Positions 30,738 to 38,513 of a stretch of DNA of 43,375 nt are shown here, piece by piece (the first letter of the stretch is position 1; each line of letters begins with the position of its first letter). Both the position numbers and the translations under genes were made by a program. Below the pieces are notes generated by a model, which was not told the origin of the DNA, did not search any database, and was given only the letters and a program-made list of their open reading frames with translations. Source of the stretch: a virus; the IMG/VR virus record IMGVR_UViG_3300025526_000004, positions 1 through 43,375 of that record. The stretch is one strand, 5' to 3'.

Positions 30738-31087
30738 GCGACGCCTCCTAGCTTCTTCTGCATCGAGAACCCGATGATCCGGCCGACTACGGCCTTCTCC
30801 GAGTTTACCGCATTCTCCAGGTACTTCGCGTTACGTCCGGCGTCGTGCTTGTAGCTGAGGTCCTCGTGCTGGCGGACAGCGTACGGGGTGTCGTATGCAA
30901 TCGTGATCGTGTTGTCGGCGGGGTCGACGTCGGAGACCGTACCCGAGCGCTCCAGGTCGCCCTCCTCGTGCGGGACTTGGGAGTTGCTTACGTTCAGGAC
31001 GTGCTCGCCCGCCAGGCGGAGGCCCTCCTCGGCCCCCTCCTTCATCGCCGCCTTAGCCTGGGGGCGCTTGTCGATCTTCCACTTCAC
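30734..31087 (-). CDS. HK97 gp10-like head-tail joining protein
   Basis: The 117-residue product starts at a GTG overlapping the previous stop (GTGA). It has an N-terminal amphipathic helix (KAAMKEGAEEGLRLAGEHVLNVSN), then SQVPHEEGDLERSGTV, the SxVPhxxGxLxxS pattern of gp10-type neck proteins, a strand TITIAYDTPYAVRQHED, and a C-terminal helix with KYLENAVNS. Such proteins form part of the neck or tail completion ring. It overlaps the terminator gene by 4 bases. Confidence 0.8.
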   Translation of the reverse strand: MKWKIDKRPQAKAAMKEGAEEGLRLAGEHVLNVSNSQVPHEEGDLERSGTVSDVDPADNTITIAYDTPYAVRQHEDLSYKHDAGRNAKYLENAVNSEKAVVGRIIGFSMQKKLGGVA

Positions 31088-31404
31088 GCGAGGTTCACCT
31101 CGATGTGATCGTCCCCGGTCATCCACGTGCGGATCCGCACCACACGGTAGACGCGGGAGTCGCCCGGAAGCCGGACCCGGGCCTTGTCGGTGATCGAGCC
31201 GCGGTACTCGGGGCCGCAGTAGAAGGTGGCCTCCGACACCACCTGGGTGCCGTCCGACGAGGTCACCGTGCGGTTCACGAACTCCACGAAGGCCAGTACC
31301 GTGACCGGGGCCCCGTAGCCGTCCTCCCAGGCCCCCGGGCCGGTGTACGGCTCGACGGTGACGTCCGACGTGGCCCAGTCCGCGAACTCGTCGACCCAGC
31401 CCAT
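31084..31404 (-). CDS. Head closure protein
   Basis: The 106-residue beta-rich protein is in the head-closure (gp16/FII-like) slot. It reads WATSDVTVEPYTGPGAWEDGYGAPVTVLAFVEF and EATFYCGPEYRGSITDKARVRLPGDSRVYRVVRIRTW, typical for small neck stoppers with a five-strand barrel. I place the start at the ATG overlapping the upstream stop (TGATG); a GTG three codons earlier is possible. It would close the portal channel after packaging. Confidence 0.7.
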   Translation of the reverse strand: MGWVDEFADWATSDVTVEPYTGPGAWEDGYGAPVTVLAFVEFVNRTVTSSDGTQVVSEATFYCGPEYRGSITDKARVRLPGDSRVYRVVRIRTWMTGDDHIEVNLA

Positions 31405-31880
31405 CAGACCCACCGCCGCAGGAGCAGGTCGTAGTCGCGCCCGCCACCCGTGTGGATGCTGGTGGACAGGAGACCGGCCGAAGAGAGCACCGAAGCGGCC
31501 TCCGGGGACAGCGAGCCGTCCAGCAGGGCCGTCCGGCGCTCCGTGGCGCTCGCGTTTACCGCGTAGGTCACCGAGCGCGACCCCAGGGTCCTGGACTGGA
31601 TTTCGGGGGTCGCCACCGCGGCGGTGTCGCCCGGCTCGATCCCGGCGCGGTAGTATGCCGCGGCCTGCAGGATCGCCGCATCATGGAACGCGTCGGCCAC
31701 GCGCTGATCCGAGGGGGTGCCCTCGGCGGTGGTCGAGTAGAACGCCGTCTTGGTCCACTCCCGGATCACCCCGGACGCGCGCTCGATCAGGGCCTGACCG
31801 TTGGCTACCGTCGTTCCGAGGTAGGCGTCGAGGTCGGGCGCGGGGGCGTATACAGGGTAAGACTGCGAGAGACCGGGCAT
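31404..31880 (-). CDS. Head-tail connector adaptor (gp6/gp15-like)
   Basis: The 158-residue, mostly helical protein resembles connector adaptors that sit under the portal: LDAYLGTTVANGQALIERASGVIREWTKTAFYS is the usual helical core, followed by VADAFHDAAILQAAAYYRAGIEPGD and an extended C-terminus. The ATG has a TAGGAGGATGCC ribosome site. A terminator-like hairpin lies upstream at 31903-31938. Confidence 0.75.
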   Translation of the reverse strand: MPGLSQSYPVYAPAPDLDAYLGTTVANGQALIERASGVIREWTKTAFYSTTAEGTPSDQRVADAFHDAAILQAAAYYRAGIEPGDTAAVATPEIQSRTLGSRSVTYAVNASATERRTALLDGSLSPEAASVLSSAGLLSTSIHTGGGRDYDLLLRRWV

Positions 31881-31902
31881 GGCATCCTCCTACACGGATA
31901 GA

Positions 31903-31938
31903 CCGACCGCCCCACCCTATCACGGGCAGGGCGGTCGG
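31903..31938 (-). terminator. Hairpin between head gene and connector gene
   Basis: CCGACCGCCC and GGGCGGTCGG form a perfect 10-pair stem with a 16-base loop. It could reduce transcription from capsid genes into the connectors. Confidence 0.55.
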
Positions 31939-31947
31939 CCATCTGCT

Positions 31948-32382
31948 TTACTCCTTCGGGCCGAGGACGCCCTCCGCGAGCGAGTCGCGGGTGGCTCCCT
32001 CGGGGACCTCGCGGTCCGTGGCCTCGTAGAACGCCACCCAGTCGGCCTTCGACGCCGAGCGAGCCGGGGTCTTGACCTCCTCGGGGGTCTCCGCGGCCTC
32101 CGGTGCCCCTTCCGTGGACTCCTCGACCACGGGGTGGCCCTCCGGGTCCACCGAGTGCTCCGGGTCCCCGAACTGGTCCTCCGAAGCCGCCTCCTCGTTC
32201 GAGGGGGCGGGGTTCTCGTCGGTGCCGGTCGCGGGGTCCGGGTTGCCGGTGGTGCCGGGCGTGTCCGTCAGGTCGACCGACTCGTTCTCCGGCTGATCCT
32301 CCTCGATGCCCTTGGGCGTGAGCAGGACCTTGGCCGAATCCGGGTCCTCGTCGTAGTGACGGCGGAGCAGTCCGATTCCCAT
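31948..32382 (-). CDS. Acidic hypothetical protein after the capsid gene (144 aa)
   Basis: The first 20 residues (GIGLLRRHYDEDPDSAKVLL) are followed by about 80 disordered residues rich in Glu, Asp, Pro and Ser, and a C-terminal module from about 105 (ARSASKADWVAFYEATDREVPEGATRDSLAEGVLG), a SAP/HeH-like short helix pair. Such proteins often follow the major capsid gene in actinophages and may bind the head. Start has AGGAGGTCACC upstream. Confidence 0.6.
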   Translation of the reverse strand: MGIGLLRRHYDEDPDSAKVLLTPKGIEEDQPENESVDLTDTPGTTGNPDPATGTDENPAPSNEEAASEDQFGDPEHSVDPEGHPVVEESTEGAPEAAETPEEVKTPARSASKADWVAFYEATDREVPEGATRDSLAEGVLGPKE

Positions 32383-32406
32383 GGTGACCTCCTAAGGTCG
32401 GAGCGC

Positions 32407-33321
32407 TTACGCGCCCGGCGTGGTCGGGTTACCGTTGGCGGTCGGCGCGTACGTCGGCACCACGATGACGCCACGGTTGTCCGTACGCTTGGTGGCGTAG
32501 TGGACGTTCGCGGTAACCACCGTCGTCCGGCGGAGGATGTCGCGGTCGCGCTCGATCAGGGCCTGGCGCTTGTACGCCAGCATGAGCGCACCGCGGCGGA
32601 CGAGGAACGACTCGTACACCCGGTCGTTGGCCGTACCGGTGACCCGGACGCGGTCCGACACGATGATCGGCACGGTGCCGAGCGAACCGATCTGGCCGCG
32701 GAGGACCACCGAGTTCGCGCCGAACTTGTCCATGCCGATGAAGTTCGGGTCGTTCAGCAGATCGGTCTGCTGGGCCGAGTGGATCACCAGCGCCCGCATC
32801 TCTGCCGGGTCCCACTCGTCCCCGAGCAGGCCCGCGCCGAGGGTGAAGCCGCGCCAGTCGAGCTGGTTCAGCGTCGCCGGGAGGCGAAGCGGGCCACCGG
32901 CCTGGGTGCCGCTCGTGCCGGTGTGCGCCGTGTTGGTGGCGTACGCCGAAGCGATCAGGTCGGCGTCGATCTTGCGAGCGATCGACAGGGCGAGCTGGCG
33001 GACGGCCTCGTCGGTGGGCTGACCCATGGCGGTGAGGACCGCCTTGTCGGTCAGCTCGACGCCCTTACCGGCCTCCTTGATCGCCACGCCGTCCTCGCCG
33101 GTCTCCAGCTTCACGGGGACGATCGCGTCGGTCTCGGCCAGGTCCACCGCGTCCCCGATGTAGCCGTAGCTCGGGAACTTGATGGAGTCGCCGGGGTTGC
33201 CCTGCAGGGTGTTGTCCTGGTCGGCCAGGGGAGCCATCGCCGCCTTCGCGAGCGTGGCCTTCATGACCATCGGTCCCCAGACCTCGGGGACGATCAGGTC
33301 CGATGCAACCGTGGTTGCCAT
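32407..33321 (-). CDS. Major capsid protein (HK97 fold, N4-gp56-like)
   Basis: The 304-residue protein forms the shell. It has an N-terminal VPEVWGPMVMKATLAKAAMAPLAD, a G-x-S-I-K-F-P-x-Y-x-Y-I-G-D strand pair (about 45-57), and KGVELTDKAVLTAMGQPTDEAVRQLALSIARKIDADL, the E-loop and spine helix pattern of the N4-gp56 group. C-terminal strands include VPIIVSDRV and GALMLAYKRQALIERDRD. There is no N-terminal delta domain, so the separate scaffold upstream guides assembly. Start at 33321 with a strong CTAGGAGGTTCCC site, fitting very high expression. Confidence 0.9.
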   Translation of the reverse strand: MATTVASDLIVPEVWGPMVMKATLAKAAMAPLADQDNTLQGNPGDSIKFPSYGYIGDAVDLAETDAIVPVKLETGEDGVAIKEAGKGVELTDKAVLTAMGQPTDEAVRQLALSIARKIDADLIASAYATNTAHTGTSGTQAGGPLRLPATLNQLDWRGFTLGAGLLGDEWDPAEMRALVIHSAQQTDLLNDPNFIGMDKFGANSVVLRGQIGSLGTVPIIVSDRVRVTGTANDRVYESFLVRRGALMLAYKRQALIERDRDILRRTTVVTANVHYATKRTDNRGVIVVPTYAPTANGNPTTPGA

Positions 33322-33340
33322 GGGAACCTCCTAGGTTCGC

Positions 33341-34072
33341 TTAGCCCCCGACGCCGGACAGCCGGTTGAAGAGGGCAGGGTTGGTTCGGTACAGGTTGGT
33401 CTGCTCAGCGATGCTCATCTTGTCGAAGGCCTCCTGAGTGACCTCTCCGTTGGGTCCGGCTCCGCCGAATCCATCGGCTCCCGACTTCGTGGCCCCACCC
33501 GGAGTCGCCTTGAAGGTCGGATCCGTTTCCACGATCGACTTGACGATCGCGTCCACGGAAGTCTGGAAGTCGCCCTTGCTCGGGTCGAGCTGGGCGTAGT
33601 CGGGGTTCTTCCCGACGAGGAACTCCAGGTACTCGGCCTTGGCCGGGTCCACGCCGTTGGTCCATGCCGCCTTGACGAGCGCCTGGGCCTTGCTGGCCTG
33701 GACCACCTTGGTCTGGTCCTCCTGGCGGGCCGTGACCTCCTGCTGGAGCTTGGCCTGGAGGGACTCGACGGTCTCCTCCTGACCCTTGGGAAGGTCGATG
33801 CCGATCGCCTGGGCGAATGCGAGGAGCTGGTCCCGCTTCGCCTGGTCGGCCACCGCGCCCTTCGCCTTCACGCGCGCCGCCTCGGCCTCGCGCTTGTAGC
33901 GCTCGACCTCGGCCTGGAGCTTTGCGACGTCGACACCGCCGTCTGCGGGGTCGGTGGTTGTCGCCTGCTGGCCCTGGACCTGGGTTCCGTTGGTCTGTGT
34001 GGAGTTGTTCTCCTGGCCGTCGCCCGCCGCGGTCGCGGTGGTCGTCGTGCCTTCGCCGTCTGCCATAGTCAA
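33341..34072 (-). CDS. Scaffolding protein
   Basis: The 243-residue protein has a disordered Thr/Gln-rich N-terminus (residues 1-45), a long coiled coil (about 50-125: VAKLQAEVERYKREAEAARVKAKG ... VESLQAKLQQEVTARQEDQ), a helical linker, and a Gly-rich C-terminal part with TQEAFDKMSIAEQTNLYRTNPALFNRL, a short motif common at the capsid-binding end of phage scaffolds. It lies directly upstream of the capsid gene, as usual. No protease motif is present, so the scaffold is probably released intact. Confidence 0.85.
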   Translation of the reverse strand: MTMADGEGTTTTATAAGDGQENNSTQTNGTQVQGQQATTTDPADGGVDVAKLQAEVERYKREAEAARVKAKGAVADQAKRDQLLAFAQAIGIDLPKGQEETVESLQAKLQQEVTARQEDQTKVVQASKAQALVKAAWTNGVDPAKAEYLEFLVGKNPDYAQLDPSKGDFQTSVDAIVKSIVETDPTFKATPGGATKSGADGFGGAGPNGEVTQEAFDKMSIAEQTNLYRTNPALFNRLSGVGG

Positions 34073-34109
34073 CCCTCCCGGTTGCGGCCCATCCCGGACC
34101 TTGCCTCAA

Positions 34110-34118
34110 AGTGTACCA
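34110..34118 (-). promoter_or_regulatory. Candidate late promoter, extended -10 TGG-TACACT
   Basis: Minus strand CTTGACTGTGGTACACTTT upstream of the scaffold gene. TACACT is preceded by TGG as in extended -10 promoters. The TTGACT is only 4 bases from it, too close to act as its -35. The same CTTGAC...TGGTACACTT arrangement occurs before the portal gene. Confidence 0.5.
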
Positions 34119-34135
34119 CAGTCAAGCCCCACGCG

Positions 34136-34157
34136 CGACACGTCGATCTGCGTGTCG
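34136..34157. repeat. Inverted repeat CGACACG-N8-CGTGTCG
   Basis: Perfect 7-base arms ending 4 bases before the -35 of the plus-strand promoter at 34162. One arm (CGACACGTC) is also found upstream of the twin promoter at 42682. A likely regulator-binding site. Confidence 0.5.
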
Positions 34158-34161
34158 ATAC

Positions 34162-34190
34162 TTGACTTTGAGTCATGGGTGTGGTTGAAT
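34162..34190 (+). promoter_or_regulatory. Plus-strand promoter with TGAC-N5-GTCA operator
   Basis: TTGACT (34162-34167), 17-base spacer, TTGAAT (34185-34190). The palindrome TGACTTTGAGTCA overlaps the -35. The first 15 bases, CTTGACTTTGAGTCA, are identical to the promoter at 42681. Confidence 0.75.
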
Positions 34191-34241
34191 GGTTTTACCA
34201 GGGCGGGGAAGAGACCCCACCACCAAACTCAGGAGGATCCG

Positions 34242-34625
34242 ATGAACGCCACCGCCGCCGAGACCTACGGAGTCCAGCAGACCAACGGCCTGGAGAACGG
34301 CCACAGCTACCACAGCGCCGTCGACCACAGCGAGGACTACAGCCTCAAGGACGTGCGCGACGCGGGCGGACGGATCACCCGCGTGCGGATCCTCACCGGC
34401 ACCTGGCCGGGCATGGGCCGCATGGCCGACATCTCGTACATCCACGCCACCCTCCCCGCCACAGCCGAGACCCCCGAGCGTACCGTCCCGGTCCGCGTTG
34501 GCGTCGAGCTGGGCGTCCCGCTCCGCGAACTCAAGAAGCGCTTCATCGACTGGGCCAAGGAGGAGGGCGTCTACGCCAAGGGCCTGGGCCTCCTGGACGA
34601 GTCGAACTGGTCCATCCTGTACTGA
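34242..34625 (+). CDS. Hypothetical protein (127 aa), first of the plus-strand cluster
   Basis: No family recognised. The N-terminal 35 residues are Asn/His/Ser-rich and polar; the middle forms strands (GRITRVRILTG, MADISYIHATLP, VPVRVGVELGVP), followed by a helix LRELKKRFIDWAKEEGVYAKG. The ATG has a strong CAGGAGGATCCG site. Behind a twin of the 42682 promoter and facing against nearly all other genes, it is probably an early host-takeover or regulatory gene; that is inference. Confidence 0.7.
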   Translation: MNATAAETYGVQQTNGLENGHSYHSAVDHSEDYSLKDVRDAGGRITRVRILTGTWPGMGRMADISYIHATLPATAETPERTVPVRVGVELGVPLRELKKRFIDWAKEEGVYAKGLGLLDESNWSILY

Positions 34626-34633
34626 TCCGACCG

Positions 34634-34659
34634 GCCCGGGGGCGATGAAGCCCCCGGGC
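34634..34659 (+). terminator. Perfect hairpin after the first plus-strand gene
   Basis: GCCCGGGGGC-GATGAA-GCCCCCGGGC, a 10-pair stem with a 6-base loop, just past the stop at 34625. No U-tract follows, so it may be a partial terminator or an mRNA 3' stabiliser. Confidence 0.6.
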
Positions 34660-34671
34660 TCCCCACTGAGA

Positions 34672-34680
34672 GGATACCCC
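34672..34680 (+). promoter_or_regulatory. GGATACCCC start-associated motif, plus-strand HTH gene
   Basis: GAGAGGATACCCCA-ATG. This gene has the longest match (GAGGATACCCC, 11 bases) to the complement of the predicted short RNA, and shows that the motif is not limited to the minus-strand operons. Confidence 0.7.
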
Positions 34681-34681
34681 A

Positions 34682-35149
34682 ATGGACGTTACCGAGTGCG
34701 AGAAGCACGAGATGATCGGGTGCGTGTTCTGCGCCCCCACCACCGGCACCATCCGGGTCACCGACCACGCGCGGAGCCCGAAGCCGACCCCCGCCCACCC
34801 GTGGAGCGATGACGAAATCAACCTGGCCAAGGACCCGACCGTCAGCGACGAGGAACTCGCCCGGGTCACCGGCCGAACGGTCGCCGCCGTCCACGTCTAC
34901 CGGCTCAAGCACCACTTCGTGGAAAAGCGCCACAACCGCCGCATCAACTACTCGGCCGCTCGCGCGATGGCGCGCTGGACCACGCTGGAGGAGGCCTACC
35001 TCCTCGCGAATGCCGCCGAGGACCTCGCGAAGATCGCGGAGGCGCTGGGCCGGTCGGCCCGGGCGGTACAGCGCAAGCTCCGGGACCTACTGCCAGCTCT
35101 TGATCAGGGTGTACAGGAACAGCCCGAAGGCGACCCCGACCACCAATAG
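34682..35149 (+). CDS. Two-repeat Myb/SANT-like DNA-binding protein (155 aa)
   Basis: Residues 6-17 hold CEKHEMIGCVFC, a possible zinc site. Then come two similar helical units: PWSDDEINLAKDPTVSDEELARVTGRTVAAVHVYRLKHH (about 39-79) and RWTTLEEAYLLANAAEDLAKIAEALGRSARAVQRKLRDL (about 98-136). Each starts with W, has an acidic first helix, and ends with a basic recognition-type helix after GRT/GRS, as in SANT/Myb-like or sigma-4-like DNA binders. It is a good candidate for the regulator that switches phage promoters. The last 19 residues have unusually low GC at third codon positions and overlap a minus-strand frame. Confidence 0.75.
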   Translation: MDVTECEKHEMIGCVFCAPTTGTIRVTDHARSPKPTPAHPWSDDEINLAKDPTVSDEELARVTGRTVAAVHVYRLKHHFVEKRHNRRINYSAARAMARWTTLEEAYLLANAAEDLAKIAEALGRSARAVQRKLRDLLPALDQGVQEQPEGDPDHQ

Positions 35150-35173
35150 CCCTATCGCGATGCCGATTTCCAT
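35087..35173 (-). CDS. Possible antisense membrane peptide (28 aa)
   Basis: On the minus strand 28 codons encode MEIGIAIG followed by a hydrophobic helix (LLVVGVAFGLFLYTLI) and KSWQ. About 23 of 27 third positions are G or C, as in real genes here, whereas the overlapping end of the plus-strand gene has only about 9 of 20. That suggests selection acts on the minus frame. Against it: no Shine-Dalgarno precedes the ATG, and no minus-strand promoter is evident. Confidence 0.3.
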   Translation of the reverse strand: MEIGIAIGLLVVGVAFGLFLYTLIKSWQ

Positions 35174-35200
35174 GAGATAATGAAACCACAGGAGGACACC

Positions 35201-35557
35201 ATGCCGTTCAAGCCCACACAGTTCGAGCCCACCGCCGACTCGATCAAGCGCTACCCCGAGCCCGACTGGACCAAGCCCGCCGACGTCGCCACGATCGGAT
35301 TCCGGGACGACCCGGTCGGGTACCTGATCGTGCAGGGGGAGGCCCTCGCGTGGCTCTCCCGGGTCGGCCGCAAGGATGGCTGGCGGTTCGGGTGCCGGAG
35401 CCTGGTTGAGGTCCTGATCCGCGGAAACCGGGCCCAGGGCCTGACCGCCCGCCAGAGCTTCAACCAGATCCTCCAGAACACGCCTCACCTGCCGATGGAG
35501 CGCCTGGACCTGGGCCCGTTCGCCAAGCAGGTCCGGGAGGAATGGGCTAAGGAATAG
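35201..35557 (+). CDS. Hypothetical protein (118 aa)
   Basis: No family recognised. The ATG follows AGGAGGACACC; an earlier ATG at 35180 lacks such a site. The first half looks like small strands (IGFRDDPVGYLIVQGEALAWLSRVG), the second is helical with RGNRAQGLTARQSFNQILQN and a basic end. It ends 11 bases inside the 3' end of the convergent MuF-ART gene. Last of the plus-strand cluster. Confidence 0.65.
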   Translation: MPFKPTQFEPTADSIKRYPEPDWTKPADVATIGFRDDPVGYLIVQGEALAWLSRVGRKDGWRFGCRSLVEVLIRGNRAQGLTARQSFNQILQNTPHLPMERLDLGPFAKQVREEWAKE

Positions 35558-38513
35558 GGTCCCAAAGGCTGGAGTCCTCACCCTCCGGCACCACCTCGAC
35601 CTTGACGTGGGTTCGGCCCCCACGGGTTTCCACCGAGTGCACGTAGAACTGCGTGCCGCGGGACAGCAGAATTTCCCGCTCGGCGGTGCCGTAGTTCGAC
35701 ACCGGCATGACGTTCATCACCCGGTGACCCTTCGGCACCAGGATTTCGATCTGCATTTGCTTGGTGAAGGCCGCGTACTCACCGATCGACGTCGACACGT
35801 ACCCGTGGTTGGTGTAGGTCTTGCCGACCATCGACTCCGGCGAGGGCGGGGGCATCTGCCCCAGCCCGAACTCGTCGTAGTTCGTGCCGCGGTGCACGAT
35901 GAAATCTTCCGGAGCGGGGCCGAACCCGGCGTCGAGGTTCGCCGTGTCCTTAGCGTAGCCTCCCGATTTCAGCGGCGAGGTCGACGCGTGGGCGCGCAGT
36001 TCCTGGTTCCAGGCGTAGTAGGCCGACCCGCTGTACTTCTTCGCCGCTCGCCCGGCCGTGGTGGTCGGCGCGGGGGAGGGCAGGTTGGCGTGCGCCCAGT
36101 TGATGCCCTCGGCGTTGGTGAACCGGAGCCCGACCTGGGTTCCCTTCGCCGCCGAGGTGATCCCGTTGTCTTTGCGCCACTGGGCGAGGTCGAGCTTGTA
36201 CTGCGCTGACTTGGCCGCATACTCGGCCATCGCCTTCTTGTATGCCGCCTCGGCGGACTTCGGCATGGTCCCGAGCTTGGATGCCGCCGCCTCCCACTCC
36301 TTGAACAGCTCGTCGTCGAGGTACTTGAGGTTCAGCAGGTACCGGGCATCGCTCTCCGACCCCTGCATCGCCTTCTGGACGCCCTCCCAGTTGAACGACT
36401 GGGTGATGTCCGTCTTGGGGTTGTTGTTGGCCTTCGCAAACGCGGTGTACCGGGCCTTGACCTTCTCGACCCATTCGTCCATCGCCATCTCGCCCAGGGT
36501 GCGCGGCTTCTCCGGCTGGGAGGGCTCCGTGGGCTTTTCCTTGCCCTTCCAGGCCCCGGGAGGGGCCGGAATAGCATCCGGTACCTCCGAGTCCGCGGGA
36601 GCGGCCTTCGCGGGCTTCTCCGGGGCCTTCGTCTTGGGTACCGCCTTGGGCGGCGCGGGCGGAGAGTCCATCTTGAGGACCGCCGCGGGGCTCGGGGTCA
36701 TGGTCTTGGCGGTACCCGAGACCGCGCCCAGCGCCGCGTCCCACTCGGAGTCCGATAGGCCGAGCTTCTTCTGGAGCTGGGTCACAGCGCCCATCGGGGC
36801 CGGGGAGTCCAGGACCTCCTGCAGGAGCTTGAACAGGGCCGGGTCGGTGTTCACCTCGGGGTGCCACTTGGCGATCGTGTCGACCCACTCCTGCAGGGTG
36901 TAGATCGTCACCGGCCCGTTATAGACCGGCTTCTTGGTGGGGGCGGGGGCGGGAGACTTAGGTGCCGTCTTAGGCTTGGCGGTCTTGGGTTTGAACGAGT
37001 CCAGCGACTGGCCCTTGTTCGCCTTGACGTACGCGTTGAGTAGCGACTTGTCGATCTTGCCCATCGCGTAGAGCGTGCCCGAGAAGGACTGACCGAACTC
37101 GTCCTCGCCCATGAGCGCCTTAGCGAAGAACGGGTCGTTCACCAGGCTGGGGTCCTTCGCCAGGGCCATCTTGCCCCACTCCTTGAGCTGGGGGTTCTTG
37201 GTGGGGAGCGGGAACGAGTCCGCGGCCTCCTTCATCGCCGCCAGCTTCTTGAGCTTGGCGTCCATGGCCTGGACGTCGACCTTGATCCCGGCCATCAGGT
37301 CGTTAGCCATGCCCTTGAGTTCGGCCTCCAGCGACTCGATCGTGTCCACCGGGGGCTTCGGGGCGGGCTTCGGCTTCGGGCCGGGACCCGAGGGGGCCTG
37401 GGGGCGCGGGGCCTCCCGCTTGTACTGGCGCTTGAGGTACGGGTGCGCCGTGATCAGCGCCCGCATCGCCTCCTGCCACTCCGCCACCTTCGACGCGGCC
37501 TGGCTCGCCAGTTCCGGGGTGGTCGCCAACTGCTGGCGGACCTTCCACTCGCGGATCTGCCGCTCGATGCCCCTCTGCTTCTGCTGGTTCTCGTACCCGT
37601 CCTCGTCCCACTTCGGGCGGGGCTGGGGGAGCTGGGTCGCCCCGGGAAGGTACGCGCCGACGTTGCACCGACAGTTCGGGTGGCCCCAGCCCGCGGCCTT
37701 CGCCTGGTTCAGGGTGCCGTACACCTCGACGATCATAGCGTCGCCCGAGGTCAGGTCGGTGACGAACTGGGGTCCGGTCGGCCCGGTGCCCCGCCACAGG
37801 GGGCGGTTCGCCCACTCGTCGCATCGCTTGCAATGGCGCGGGCCCGGGTGGATGAACACCAGGTCGATGCCGTTCGCCTGCAGGGTGTCGAGGTGCCCTT
37901 GGATGGCGGTGTTGGCCACGCCGGTCCGCATCGCCATGGTCATGTAGTCCGGCAGATTCATCTTGCCGTTGGGTCCGACCTTGAGGCCCATCCCGAACGC
38001 CTGCTCCAGCGCCTTGCCGGTCGCCGTCCGGCGATCCACGCCACCCGCCTGCACCCGCAGGACGGTCTCGTTGACTACCCGGGCGTAGTCGTCCTCCAGG
38101 GTGCGCAGGAGCTGAGGCATCATGGTGCCGGTGTTGCCCTGGATCTGGTTCACCGCGGCCTGGACCGCCGCTCGGCGTGACTGCGAGGACACCGCGCCCT
38201 TGACGTCCGGCAGGTACGCCGACGCGTCCTTGAGCGCCGCCCACTCGCCACCCTTGTATGCCGCCCCGAACGCCCCGTTGATCTTCGAGGTCATGGAGGA
38301 GTTGGCCTTCGCCAGCGCCGCGACAGCCCGCTTGCGCATCTGCTGGACCTCGGCCAGGCGCTCGGCCTGCCAGGACAGGGTGTCGAGCGCCTGACCCTTG
38401 AGCATCCGGTCCCGGATCTGCCCGAGGATTTCGAGTTCGGCCTGCTGGTAGGCCCGGGCAATCAGGTAGTAGTGCTCATCGGTCGGCGTAGGGCTAACCG
38501 GCATCCTCATCAT
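35547..38513 (-). CDS. MuF-like capsid protein fused to an ADP-ribosyltransferase
   Basis: The 988-residue protein has three parts. Residues 1-300 match the phage minor capsid/SPP1 gp7-MuF family, with a HCKRCDEWANR cluster and a GHPNCRC motif. The middle (about 310-830) is a long Lys/Pro/Ala-rich region with several helical repeats. The end is an ADP-ribosyltransferase: R875 in VHRGTN, S907-T-S909 in GYVSTS, and E945-R-E947, the R-STS-ExE set of arginine-specific mono-ADP-ribosyltransferases. Such effectors ride in the capsid and enter the host with the DNA to modify targets such as RNA polymerase (compare T4 Alt). The ATG at 38513 overlaps the portal end; an in-frame ATG at 38504 is an alternative. 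Confidence 0.9.
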   Translation of the reverse strand: MMRMPVSPTPTDEHYYLIARAYQQAELEILGQIRDRMLKGQALDTLSWQAERLAEVQQMRKRAVAALAKANSSMTSKINGAFGAAYKGGEWAALKDASAYLPDVKGAVSSQSRRAAVQAAVNQIQGNTGTMMPQLLRTLEDDYARVVNETVLRVQAGGVDRRTATGKALEQAFGMGLKVGPNGKMNLPDYMTMAMRTGVANTAIQGHLDTLQANGIDLVFIHPGPRHCKRCDEWANRPLWRGTGPTGPQFVTDLTSGDAMIVEVYGTLNQAKAAGWGHPNCRCNVGAYLPGATQLPQPRPKWDEDGYENQQKQRGIERQIREWKVRQQLATTPELASQAASKVAEWQEAMRALITAHPYLKRQYKREAPRPQAPSGPGPKPKPAPKPPVDTIESLEAELKGMANDLMAGIKVDVQAMDAKLKKLAAMKEAADSFPLPTKNPQLKEWGKMALAKDPSLVNDPFFAKALMGEDEFGQSFSGTLYAMGKIDKSLLNAYVKANKGQSLDSFKPKTAKPKTAPKSPAPAPTKKPVYNGPVTIYTLQEWVDTIAKWHPEVNTDPALFKLLQEVLDSPAPMGAVTQLQKKLGLSDSEWDAALGAVSGTAKTMTPSPAAVLKMDSPPAPPKAVPKTKAPEKPAKAAPADSEVPDAIPAPPGAWKGKEKPTEPSQPEKPRTLGEMAMDEWVEKVKARYTAFAKANNNPKTDITQSFNWEGVQKAMQGSESDARYLLNLKYLDDELFKEWEAAASKLGTMPKSAEAAYKKAMAEYAAKSAQYKLDLAQWRKDNGITSAAKGTQVGLRFTNAEGINWAHANLPSPAPTTTAGRAAKKYSGSAYYAWNQELRAHASTSPLKSGGYAKDTANLDAGFGPAPEDFIVHRGTNYDEFGLGQMPPPSPESMVGKTYTNHGYVSTSIGEYAAFTKQMQIEILVPKGHRVMNVMPVSNYGTAEREILLSRGTQFYVHSVETRGGRTHVKVEVVPEGEDSSLWDPIP

